From CAZYBU01 sp964645775 (GTDB lineage Bacteria; Spirochaetota; UBA4802; UBA5550): a stretch of DNA of 64,000 bases. The notes beneath the pieces are model-generated. The model ran no database searches and was not told the DNA's origin. It saw only the letters and a program-made list of their open reading frames with translations. The translations under genes were made by a program, and so were the position numbers. Below are positions 58,170-64,000 of the stretch, in pieces. The first letter of the stretch is position 1; each line of letters begins with the position of its first letter. Location of the stretch: positions 25,689 through 89,688 of the forward strand of contig CAZYBU010000010.1 of assembly GCA_964645775.1 (NCBI GenBank), in the 5' to 3' direction.

Positions 58170-58652
58170 ATGATACCGAGAGACGGGACATTCACCTATC
58201 CATTGCGAACTGTTATTCACCTGTTTTTGCTTCCTCTTTTGCTCGTGAACATGGCTACCTGTGATTCCTCCAGCCAGAAGCAGGATACCTCATCCTCCCC
58301 CGGCAGTTCAGCCAGGCGCATTTTACAATTCGGCAACCGGAAACAGTGGAACTCCCCGGAGGTGAAATATAGCATCACCTATACACAGACCGTTTCACGG
58401 GAGTATACCCTGAAACACGGCTCACCTCCTGATCCGACGGAAAGTCAGATACGTGAGGCCTGGTCCCGGATAACCGGCGGTTTCCAGCTCAATGGAGCGA
58501 TAGTTATCGGTAAAGAGCGGGATGGGAGACTGGTTAAACTGAAGATGAACCTGAAATACCGGGACGGCTCATCCCGGATAAAAACATTCTACATGCGGCC
58601 CGTGGCGGATGGAGGATGGGGGCTCTGCGTACCGGTTGAGGTTAAAAACTGA
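58170..58652 (+). CDS. Lipoprotein-like secreted protein, hypothetical
   Basis: 160 residues. A hydrophobic segment (TVIHLFLLPLLLVNMA) is followed by a Cys and a Ser/Gln/Asp-rich linker (TCDSSSQKQDTSSSPGSS), the pattern of a lipoprotein with a loose lipobox. The mature domain has KYSITYTQTVSREYTLKHG, REAWSRITGGFQLNGAIVIG and LVKLKMNLKYRDGSSRIKTF. The ATG at 58170 lacks a clear ribosome site, so the N-terminus may be shorter. No family recognised. It precedes the Tim44-like gene by 112 bases. Confidence 0.6.
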   Translation: MIPRDGTFTYPLRTVIHLFLLPLLLVNMATCDSSSQKQDTSSSPGSSARRILQFGNRKQWNSPEVKYSITYTQTVSREYTLKHGSPPDPTESQIREAWSRITGGFQLNGAIVIGKERDGRLVKLKMNLKYRDGSSRIKTFYMRPVADGGWGLCVPVEVKN

Positions 58653-58764
58653 ACAACAGGTCGCGAGCCTGAATTAACCCGGATTGTAATCCCTTTGAGA
58701 GGAATTGATATGGAAGGAGAACTTGTCGGAGTACGTGAAATCCTAAAAATCAGGAAGGTGCGCC

Positions 58765-60603
58765 ATGCGTTCACGATTTAATCAGGCCCTCATACCTGTT
58801 ATACTACTTTCGGCGGCAGGCTTACTGCTTCTCTTACAGCCTGAGCTTCTGGCCCGGGCCGGAGGAGCGGGCGGATCAACAGCTCCCTCCGGAGGCTCTG
58901 GAGGAGGAGACGGAATCTATATAGTCTTTATCCTCATCCGGGTCATTGCGGGCCTTCCCTTCCCCATGAACATAATCGCGGCTGTCGGAATAGGTGGAGG
59001 CTTTCTTGTTTTCTCAGGTTTGACCCGCAAAAAGGTCCGGGAAAAAAGTGTCCTGAATCGGATACCAGCCGAAGAACCGGCGGGTAAGATAAAAGGGTAT
59101 GATACCTTTATTCAAAACAATCCAGGCTTTGAGGAATCCGAGTTCAGGGAGAAAGTAAAGAAGGCCTTTATAGGGATCCAGGAGGCATGGGAGAAACAGG
59201 ACCTTTCAAACGTCAGGAAGTTCATTTCCGACGGGGTATACCAGCGGTTCAACACCCAGTTCAGGATGATGCAACTCTTGAGACAGACAAACAGTCTTGA
59301 GAACCTGGAGGTAAAAGGTATACACCTCGACCGGATCGATACCGACGGTCTTTATGATATTGTTCACGTGGCCATCCACGCAAGCATCATCGATCATTTC
59401 AAGAGTGAACTCGACCCTTCCCTTAACTCCGGCGGAAAGGAGGAGTTCGTCGAGTACTGGTCCTTTCTCAAGAAGAGGGGCACGGAGAAGAAGGACATCT
59501 ACCATACCAACCAGTGCCCCAACTGCGGCTCACCCCTTCCGGAGAAGATGGGCGAGGTCAGCAACTGCGAGGCCTGCGGAACCCTGACAAATTCGGGAGA
59601 ATATGACTGGGTTCTTTCAGAGATTACCCAGGCGGATGACTACGTAAGTACCGATCACAGGCTTCGCAAATCGGGTGACCTGACGGAGAAAATCCGCAGA
59701 CTCATTAATGAAAACGAGGACTTCTCCGTGCAGCTCATGGAGGACAAGGCGAGTAACGGTTACCTCCAGATACTTACGGCAAAGGCCGTGAACGATCCGT
59801 CGATCATGAGACGTTTCGTAAGCGACGAACTCTTTAACAAGATCGAGATGCCGGACAGAGGTCTCCAGGTATCCTACAACCGCATCTACCTGAATGATGT
59901 CTACCTGGTGGGGGTAACAGAAGAGACCGACATGGACGTTCTTCACATCGCCGTTCGGTCATCCTTTCAGAGAGTGAAAATCGAGGAGGGGGCTGTCACG
60001 AAGCTCGATCCGGCTGTCATCTCACGTACGGAGGTCCTTCTCATGAGCAGGAGTAAAAACGCCGGTAAACCGAAGGGTTCCCTCTACATGCACAATTGCC
60101 CGAGCTGCGGAGCTCCAGTAGAGAACTCTCTTCAGGTGGAGTGCAACTACTGCGGGGCCGTCCTTAACAGCCCCGAGAACGAGTGGATTATCACGGGACT
60201 GATGAGTTTCCAGGACTACGAGCATTACCGGTCGACCCACAGGGAAAAGATACCCTACAGTGTGAGCCCCTCCCTTACCGACAGGCTCTACGACGTTCGG
60301 GACTACGCCTTTAATAACGTGATGATTATCCTGACCGCGGACGGTGTCTTCGCCGAAAAGGAGAAAGAATTCACGGAGAAGCTGGCAAAGAAATGGGGAT
60401 ATAAACCGGAGAAGATCGAGGGGTTCCTGCATCTGGCCGAGAGCGGACAGCTGGCCATAAAGATGCCGGAAGACCACAGAAAACAGCGGAAGATCTACCG
60501 GCTCATGGAGAAGGCGGCTGAAGCGGACGATAACGTATCACAGGAAGAACGCAAGCTGCTGGAATGGATACGGGTAGAGTTCGACATACGAGAGGCCGTC
60601 TGA
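58765..60603 (+). CDS. Tandem Tim44-like/zinc-ribbon protein with a TerB-like end
   Basis: 612 residues. A signal or anchor (8-30) and a Gly/Ser-rich segment lead to a second membrane helix (about 50-90). A Tim44-like domain (about 110-245) has FREKVKKAFIGIQEAWEKQDLSNVRKFISDGVYQRFNTQFRMM and a zinc ribbon, CPNCGSPLPEKMGEVSNCEA then CGTL (about 250). A second copy of both follows: FSVQLMEDKASNGYLQILTAKAVNDPSIMRRFVSDELF, and CPSCGAPVENSLQVECNYCG (about 445). The end (505-612), FAEKEKEFTEKLAKKWGYKP... and EAADDNVSQEERKLLEWI, resembles TerB. Tim44-like domains bind membranes or translocons. The repeated domain-plus-ribbon layout is unusual. Function unknown. Confidence 0.72.
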   Translation: MRSRFNQALIPVILLSAAGLLLLLQPELLARAGGAGGSTAPSGGSGGGDGIYIVFILIRVIAGLPFPMNIIAAVGIGGGFLVFSGLTRKKVREKSVLNRIPAEEPAGKIKGYDTFIQNNPGFEESEFREKVKKAFIGIQEAWEKQDLSNVRKFISDGVYQRFNTQFRMMQLLRQTNSLENLEVKGIHLDRIDTDGLYDIVHVAIHASIIDHFKSELDPSLNSGGKEEFVEYWSFLKKRGTEKKDIYHTNQCPNCGSPLPEKMGEVSNCEACGTLTNSGEYDWVLSEITQADDYVSTDHRLRKSGDLTEKIRRLINENEDFSVQLMEDKASNGYLQILTAKAVNDPSIMRRFVSDELFNKIEMPDRGLQVSYNRIYLNDVYLVGVTEETDMDVLHIAVRSSFQRVKIEEGAVTKLDPAVISRTEVLLMSRSKNAGKPKGSLYMHNCPSCGAPVENSLQVECNYCGAVLNSPENEWIITGLMSFQDYEHYRSTHREKIPYSVSPSLTDRLYDVRDYAFNNVMIILTADGVFAEKEKEFTEKLAKKWGYKPEKIEGFLHLAESGQLAIKMPEDHRKQRKIYRLMEKAAEADDNVSQEERKLLEWIRVEFDIREAV

Positions 60604-60617
60604 CTCAGGACAGCCGT

Positions 60618-60812
60618 TTATTCCATTCTCCTGTACCAGGTAAATCTCTCCGGCATCCAGATATGCTCACCCGGGGTATATCGGTACACCAAAAGGTCCC
60701 TCTCGCCGTAACGGGCACCGATAACTATCGTGTTCTCCGTCTTTTCGTGGATTTTCCATTCCGTTTCGGCCATGGCCAGGAAGGCGAGCCAAAGTTTTCG
60801 GGCTAATTGCAT
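60618..60812 (-). CDS. Possible small protein (51-64 aa)
   Basis: A short frame convergent with the Tim44-like gene. Starts at ATG 60812 or 60773; neither has a ribosome site. The product MAETEWKIHEKTENTIVIGA then RYGERDLLVYRYTPGEHIWM looks protein-like. Part of it encodes the CCGATAACTATCG repeat (60718-60730). Low confidence; it could be a remnant at the edge of the accessory array. Confidence 0.35.
   Translation of the reverse strand: MQLARKLWLAFLAMAETEWKIHEKTENTIVIGARYGERDLLVYRYTPGEHIWMPERFTWYRRME
60718..60730. repeat. CCGATAACTATCG repeat, copy 3
   Basis: Third copy of the 13-base dyad element, here inside the doubtful small frame at 60618-60812. Other copies are at 49749 and 57546. 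Confidence 0.5.
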
Positions 60813-60946
60813 ATAACATCGCAGAATAAACGATATCGCGAATATCCAGTTTAAATATCATGAAGGTTTTCAGTTTTTTTGCCAATAAACTTTCAAACCG
60901 GATTTATGCGAAGGTTTCCACGCCAGCCTACCACGCTTAATGTCAT

Positions 60947-61301
60947 CTAATCTTTATTCATTTTACCAGAAGCTACTTTCATCATCATTTTATATAGTTC
61001 TTCTTCAGGGTCTTCAATTATGACATTGTTAAAATCAAGAAAAACAAGTCCTGAGAGCAATGCAACTCGCTTGTTTCCATCGACAAAAGGATGATTTTGT
61101 TATATGTGATAAATATATGCTGCTGTCATTTCAAAAATACTATTATGCAAATAATCCCCATCAAATGTTGATTTTGTGATTGAAACAGCTGAGCTTAACA
61201 GGGAAATGTCTCGAATTCCTCTTTCACCTCCATAAAGTTCAATTTGATTAGCATGGATTTCAATAATCTCCGCAGCGTAGAAAAATAATATTATTATTCA
61301 T
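60947..61301 (-). pseudogene. doc: Doc/Fic-family toxin, broken
   Basis: An AT-rich gene following an AbrB/MazE-like antitoxin. ATG 61301 overlaps the antitoxin stop (TAATG). With one T removed from the five-T run (61281-61285) the product reads MNNNIIFYAAEIIEIHANQI, ELYGGERGIRDISLLSSAVS, then FDGDYLHNSIFEMTAAYIYH. An in-frame TAA (61100-61102) is followed by QNHPFVDGNKRVALLSGLVF, LDFNNVIIEDPEEELYKMMM and KVASGKMNKD. The Fic motif HPFVDGNKR of Doc (phosphorylates EF-Tu) is intact, but a frameshift and a stop precede it. Antitoxin-then-toxin order is typical for phd-doc-like loci. Confidence 0.75.
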
Positions 61302-61528
61302 TATTTAGCTAATTTTTTTAGTGTTGAACTATGTTTCTTATTAATAGAATTAAGTGATTTATTCAGTTTTTCAAATTGTGCTTTATTGGCCACAGGAGAA
61401 ATAGTTATACTATTACCGTCAGTAGAAAGTTCTAAAGGAGTATCAATATCAATATTCAATAACTCCATAAGAGGTTTATCAATTATTAATGCGGAACTAT
61501 TTCCATGTTGGATTAATTTCTTGATCAT
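61301..61528 (-). CDS. AbrB/MazE-like antitoxin
   Basis: 75 residues, ATG with AGGAGGGG upstream. N-terminal swapped-hairpin domain: KKLIQHGNSSALIIDKPLMELLNIDIDTPLELSTDGNSITISPV. The C-terminal 25 residues are Lys/Asn/Ser-rich and would wrap the toxin. The partner doc gene begins at its stop codon but is broken. AT-rich, unlike the chromosome left of 60.8 kb. Its own promoter overlaps an inverted repeat that suits autorepression. Confidence 0.8.
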   Translation of the reverse strand: MIKKLIQHGNSSALIIDKPLMELLNIDIDTPLELSTDGNSITISPVANKAQFEKLNKSLNSINKKHSSTLKKLAK

Positions 61529-61543
61529 AGTCCCCTCCTAAAC

Positions 61544-61581
61544 TGTATATACAATATGTATACATAGATAGAATGAGTCAA
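61544..61581 (-). promoter_or_regulatory. Promoter and operator of the antitoxin gene
   Basis: On minus, TTGACT (61576-61581), a 17-base spacer and CATATT (61553-61558). The dyad TGTATA (61544-61549)/TATACA (61559-61564) straddles the -10 box, a usual place for antitoxin autorepression. Confidence 0.5.
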
Positions 61582-61666
61582 TAATATTATTTGGGAAAAA
61601 ATTAAATATGGAATGATAGTAAGCGGAGAATTTTTCGCATAACGTCAAAGCGTATTCTCCTTATTA

Positions 61667-62625
61667 TCATATTGCAATAGCCACGCCTCCTTTTTTATGT
61701 CCTCCTTCAACATATTTATGTGCTTCAACCATTTTTTCAAGAGGGTAAATTTTATCGATTATAGGCTTTATTTTTTTTTCTTCAATCAATTTTGTTAAAA
61801 AATCCAGACGCTTTGATTCTAACCTTAAAGCACCATTATCAATTGATACCCATTTTCCTTCTTTTGAAAGAGCTTTTTTACATGCGTCTTTAAGATTTGA
61901 TGTCCTACTTTTCCCATCAGGGCCGTGCCCAACAGAGTCCAAACCAAAATCAAATCTAGTATCCTCTTCCAAGGTATCAGTGGTTGTATAATCAATTACA
62001 TAATCTGCACCTAGCGATTTAACTAAGTCAATATTTTTTCCACTGCAAACACCTGTTACCTTAGCACCTAATATTTACCATATTGAACGGCAATTGTTCC
62101 GGATGTGCCAGAAGCACCATAAATTACTATGCTTTGATCTTTTTCAATATTGCCCATATCCATATATTGAAGAGCCAAGGAACCACCATATACAGCAGAG
62201 GTGGCTTCTTCAAAGGAAATATTTTTTGGTTTAATAGAAACGCATCCTGTAGTTGAATCTGTTTCTTTAATACAAGTGTATTCAGCGTATGTACCAAGAT
62301 TATAACCGGTCATTCCATAGATCTCATCTCCGGGTGAAAATCTTTTTATTTTACTGCCCGTTTTTTCAACTATTCCTGAAAATACAAGACCTATAATAGC
62401 CTTTCTTGGTTTGAATACCCCCATCATTAATCTAAAAGGTATTATTATCGGAAATGGTATTTTTGATCCTCGAATGTAAATGTCACTATTCGTTACTGCC
62501 GAAGCTTTGATATTAATTAATAGCTCGTTATCTTTGGGTACTGGTATTTTTACTTCTGATAGTTGAAGCACTTCTGGAGGTCCATATTTACTGCGAGTAA
62601 TTGCTCTCATTTTGTTTTCCTTCAT
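61667..62625 (-). pseudogene. Zinc-less alcohol dehydrogenase/quinone oxidoreductase-like gene with a frameshift
   Basis: Start ATG 62625 (AAAGGAG seven bases upstream). The first 185 codons read as an MDR protein: MRAITRSKYGPPEVLQLSEV, IGLVFSGIVEKTGSKIKRFS PGDEIYG and the cofactor loop IVIYGASGTSGTIAVQYGKY, then TAG at 62068. One base added there restores GAKVTGVCSGKNIDLVKSLG, ADYVIDYTTTDTLEEDTRFD and on to GGHKKGGVAIAI at 61667, the full C-terminal half. So a single one-base deletion splits a roughly 320-residue NAD(P)-dependent reductase. AT-rich compared with the chromosome to the left. It lies downstream of an attC-like site. Confidence 0.8.
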
Positions 62626-62671
62626 AGAAAAGCTCCTTTCAGTATCTTGATTTTAGCCCCAAGCATTTCAC

Positions 62672-62733
62672 ACAAAACGTTTCCAGGCTATGCGGCGGCG
62701 CGGAGAGCCGTCCGCTGCATGCTGTTGTTAGGC
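62672..62733 (-). other. attC-like recombination site after the RhuM-like gene
   Basis: On minus it starts GCCTAAC (62727-62733, R''-like; the TAA is also the stop codon of the RhuM-like gene). An imperfect stem, GCAGCGGACGGC with GCCGCCGC around a TCTCCGC loop, has one extrahelical A, and the site ends near ACGTTTTGT (62672-62680). Size (62 bases), imperfect dyad and stop-in-R'' match integron attC sites. The final R' box is a poor match to GTTRRRY. Confidence 0.45.
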
Positions 62734-63297
62734 ATTCCGCAACAGGTTCTGCACAGTGGCAAAAAACTGCTGGGTGGCCTGGTCCGTCTTGTCATAGTCG
62801 CTGCTCAGGGCGAAAAGATCCCGCACCTTCTGGTAAAAACGCTTCTCGGAGGCTCGAATCTCACGGATGCGCTCCAGCATCGCATCGAAATAGTCCGGGC
62901 GGCCATCCGGATTTTTCAGACGCTCGTCGTCCATCGCGAAGCCCTTGAGCAGGTACTCCTTGAGGACAGTCGACGCCCAGCGCCGGAACTGCACGCCCCG
63001 GGGCGAACGCACCCGGTATCCCACGGCCAGAATGGCGTCCAGGTTATAAAGCAGTGTCTTGTACCGCTTGCCATCGGCGGCAGTTGTCAAGGATTCCTTG
63101 ACAACTGAATCCACATCCAACTCCCCGTCCTCGAAGATGTTCTTCAGGTGCAGGGAAATATTCTGCTTGGTGGCGTCGAAGAGTTCCGCCATCTCCAACT
63201 GTGTCAGCCAGACCGTGTTCCGGTCCGCACGCAACTGAACCTGGTTTAGGCCGTCTTCGGTGGTGTAGAGGATGATGTTCTTTTTGTCGCCGCTCAC
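62728..63297 (-). CDS. RhuM-family protein, C-terminally truncated
   Basis: 189 residues from a GTG overlapping the previous stop (GTGA). RhuM signature: RADRNTVWLTQLEMAELFDATKQNISLHLKNIFEDGELD, LLYNLDAILAVGYRVRSPRGVQFRRWASTVLKEYLLKGF and ALSSDYDKTDQATQQFFATVQN. Intact members run on for another 130-150 residues. Here the protein stops at LLRNA, and the stop codon lies inside the attC-like site. Family members occur with restriction-modification and mobile islands, and some have a Fic/Doc end. That end is missing. Its role is unknown. Confidence 0.75.
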   Translation of the reverse strand: MSGDKKNIILYTTEDGLNQVQLRADRNTVWLTQLEMAELFDATKQNISLHLKNIFEDGELDVDSVVKESLTTAADGKRYKTLLYNLDAILAVGYRVRSPRGVQFRRWASTVLKEYLLKGFAMDDERLKNPDGRPDYFDAMLERIREIRASEKRFYQKVRDLFALSSDYDKTDQATQQFFATVQNLLRNA

Positions 63298-63443
63298 TTT
63301 TTTGCCCCTTCCACAATCTTTATCTCTTCCTCGGTCAGGCCGTAGAGTTCATAAACCATCTGGTCGATTTGTTTTTCGTATTCCTTGACCTGCGACTGTT
63401 TGGAGGGGGCTTGAGGATAATCGTCGTCTTTGGTTATTGACAT
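63294..63443 (-). CDS. 49-residue fragment resembling the C-terminus of type II DNA methylases
   Basis: Starts ATG 63443, immediately after an attC-like site, and is coupled to the RhuM-like gene. Product: MSITKDDDYPQAPSKQSQVK, then EYEKQIDQMVYELYGLTEEE IKIVEGAKK. The YEKQIDQMVYELYGLTEEEI ending is typical of Eco57I-type restriction-modification methylases. Only the tail is present, so either a captured remnant with its own start or a small protein built on the same motif. An upstream frame to 63536 would read through the attC-like site and is rejected. Confidence 0.55.
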   Translation of the reverse strand: MSITKDDDYPQAPSKQSQVKEYEKQIDQMVYELYGLTEEEIKIVEGAKK

Positions 63444-63446
63444 AAT

Positions 63447-63512
63447 CCTATTAACAGGCTGTTCAGGGGCGGCGCGCTTTTTGCCGTCCCCTGCACCAGC
63501 GAGGTTATGTGC
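63447..63512 (-). other. attC-like recombination site of the hicBA cassette
   Basis: On minus: R''-like GCACATAAC (63504-63512), then arms GCTGG-TGCAGGGG-A-CGGC and GCCG-CCCCTGAACAGC around an AAAAAGCGC loop, then R'-like GTTAATA (63449-63455). The arms pair with a bulged A and a small asymmetric loop, as attC bottom strands do. R'' (CACATAAC) is the exact complement of GTTATGTG at 63944-63951, the left edge of the same cassette. That is the relation expected if both halves came from one circular cassette. Confidence 0.6.
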
Positions 63513-63516
63513 TGAC

Positions 63517-63723
63517 TTATAATTCACCTTCCTCAATTCCGGCGATCTTCATCAAATGCCGCTGCAAACCGATTTTCAATGCCATATTTCCGTGGACTGG
63601 AACAGAAATACGGGCATTCTCTCCAGCTTTGGCATAGATGTGATGACTGCCATTTATTCGCTTCAATTCCCAGCCTTTGGCTTCAACAAGCTTGCAGAAT
63701 TTCTTACCGCTGACAGCTTTCAA
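63517..63723 (-). CDS. hicA: HicA toxin
   Basis: 68 residues from a TTG overlapping the hicB stop (TTGA). HicA fold: SGKKFCKLVEAKGWELKRINGSHHIYAKAGENARISVPVHGNMALKIGLQRHLMKIAGI. The catalytic His is in NGSHHIY, and SVPVHGN is the family strand. It cleaves mRNA until bound by HicB. Full length and intact, in contrast to the copy at 51.5 kb. The gene order hicB-hicA and the TTGA overlap are the same in both loci. Confidence 0.88.
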   Translation of the reverse strand: MKAVSGKKFCKLVEAKGWELKRINGSHHIYAKAGENARISVPVHGNMALKIGLQRHLMKIAGIEEGEL

Positions 63724-63923
63724 ATAGCTATCTCCATAACTTTATCTTTTCCCGATATTGAGATCTCCTGTACATCGACAGTTAGGCAACCCTCAACGGC
63801 TTCATAAATATTGCTCAACAATTCGTCGAAGGTTTCACCTTGAGTGGCACACCCAGGTATGGAAGGCACTTGTGCCCAATAGCCACCTTCCTCTGCTTCG
63901 TGTATTACAACTTTCAATTTCAT
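63720..63923 (-). CDS. hicB: HicB antitoxin
   Basis: 67 residues from ATG 63923 (GAGAGGAG eight bases upstream; an ATG at 63953 overlaps the cassette edge and is rejected). LKVVIHEAEEGGYWAQVPSIPGCATQGETFDELLSNIYEAVEGCLT is the HicB core. There is no C-terminal DNA-binding domain, so transcription control may be left to the cassette context. Coupled to hicA. Confidence 0.88.
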   Translation of the reverse strand: MKLKVVIHEAEEGGYWAQVPSIPGCATQGETFDELLSNIYEAVEGCLTVDVQEISISGKDKVMEIAI

Positions 63924-63943
63924 GATTTTTCTCCTCTCTTGAA

Positions 63944-63951
63944 CACATAAC
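63944..63951 (-). other. Left edge of the hicBA cassette (R'-like box)
   Basis: GTTATGTG on minus, 20 bases before the hicB start. In an integron array recombination cuts after the first G, so the cassette would span 63950 down to 63455. The complementarity to the R'' box at 63504-63511 is exact over eight bases. The attC of the next cassette upstream would begin beyond the window. Confidence 0.5.
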
Positions 63952-64000
63952 ATCTTAGTAAATACCCATCCAGAATATTGGTTTCTTGTAAGACGTCAAG

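Noticed and set aside
60800..60950. attC-like or attI-like site near GTTATAT after the doc pseudogene
   Set aside because: No complementary box and no imperfect stem of attC type could be drawn.
61630..61670. Third attC site after the reductase pseudogene (GTTATGC near 61641)
   Set aside because: An R'-like box is present, but no R'' box or stem lies at a suitable distance upstream. The GGAGAAT/ATTCTCC dyad around it has the wrong layout for attC.
63444..63536. Extension of the 49-residue gene to ATG 63536
   Set aside because: The added 31 residues are the translated attC-like site. ATG 63443 follows the site directly.

Overview
The window reads as a chromosome segment of a diderm bacterium. 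Outer-membrane assembly (BamA), ExbB/ExbD, several signal-peptide beta-barrel proteins, lipoproteins with loose lipoboxes and a chemoreceptor would suit a Spirochaetota-like lineage, but that placement is an inference from gene content and not from a marker phylogeny. Coding density is high, most genes are on the minus strand, and TTG/GTG starts overlapping the preceding stop (TTGA, GTGA) are common. Three runs of N (7051-7150, 45092-45101, 57217-57226) are assembly gaps. The last two each split one gene.

Layout. 0-7 kb, minus strand: partial bamA, exbD, exbB, an outer-membrane barrel, a mini zinc-ribbon gene, then metK-secG-tpiA-gap. 7-11.3 kb, plus strand: AMP-forming and ADP-forming acyl-CoA synthetases overlapping by 20 bases. 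11.4-16.5 kb, minus: a tusA/dsrE-like sulfur-carrier operon ending in a VanY-like peptidase, then lon. 16.6-21.4 kb, minus: a GldA/GldF/GldG/DUF4340 ABC export module. 21.7-27.5 kb: mutS2, an SDR, a radical SAM/SPASM protein and a chagasin-like lipoprotein. 27.6-32 kb, plus: a copper and envelope-stress island of Spy-like protein, CopA, CopZ, a second Spy/CnrX-like protein, an ECF sigma factor and its probable anti-sigma. 32-41.5 kb, minus: a RanBP2-type zinc-finger membrane protein, a SNF2 helicase, a double ribbon-helix-helix protein, an outer-membrane protein, a glycosyltransferase, a second ECF sigma factor and a FecR-domain lipoprotein. 41.7-44.3 kb, plus: hom-thrC. 44.3-51 kb, minus: two barrels, rplT-rpmI-infC-thrS and an enolase-superfamily enzyme. 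51-60.6 kb: a decayed hicBA, a lipoprotein, zinc-ribbon proteins, an unusual chemoreceptor, a lectin-like/CAP protein and a tandem Tim44-like/zinc-ribbon/TerB protein. 60.8-64 kb, minus: an accessory array.

Two parts stand out. First, the copper island has two elements of the same form, GGAACC-N17-GTCA, one just upstream of each Spy-like gene. This fits an autoregulated ECF regulon organised like CnrYXH and wired to copper efflux. Second, the right end looks like an integron cassette array without a visible integrase. attC-like sites follow hicBA and a RhuM-like gene, and the first bases of the hicBA cassette are complementary to the R'' box of its own attC, as a cassette should be. The rest of the array is AT-rich and decayed: a doc toxin with a frameshift and an internal stop, and a zinc-less alcohol dehydrogenase-like gene with a frameshift. 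A second hicA at 51.5 kb carries two frameshifts, while I saw no frameshift in the recognised housekeeping genes.
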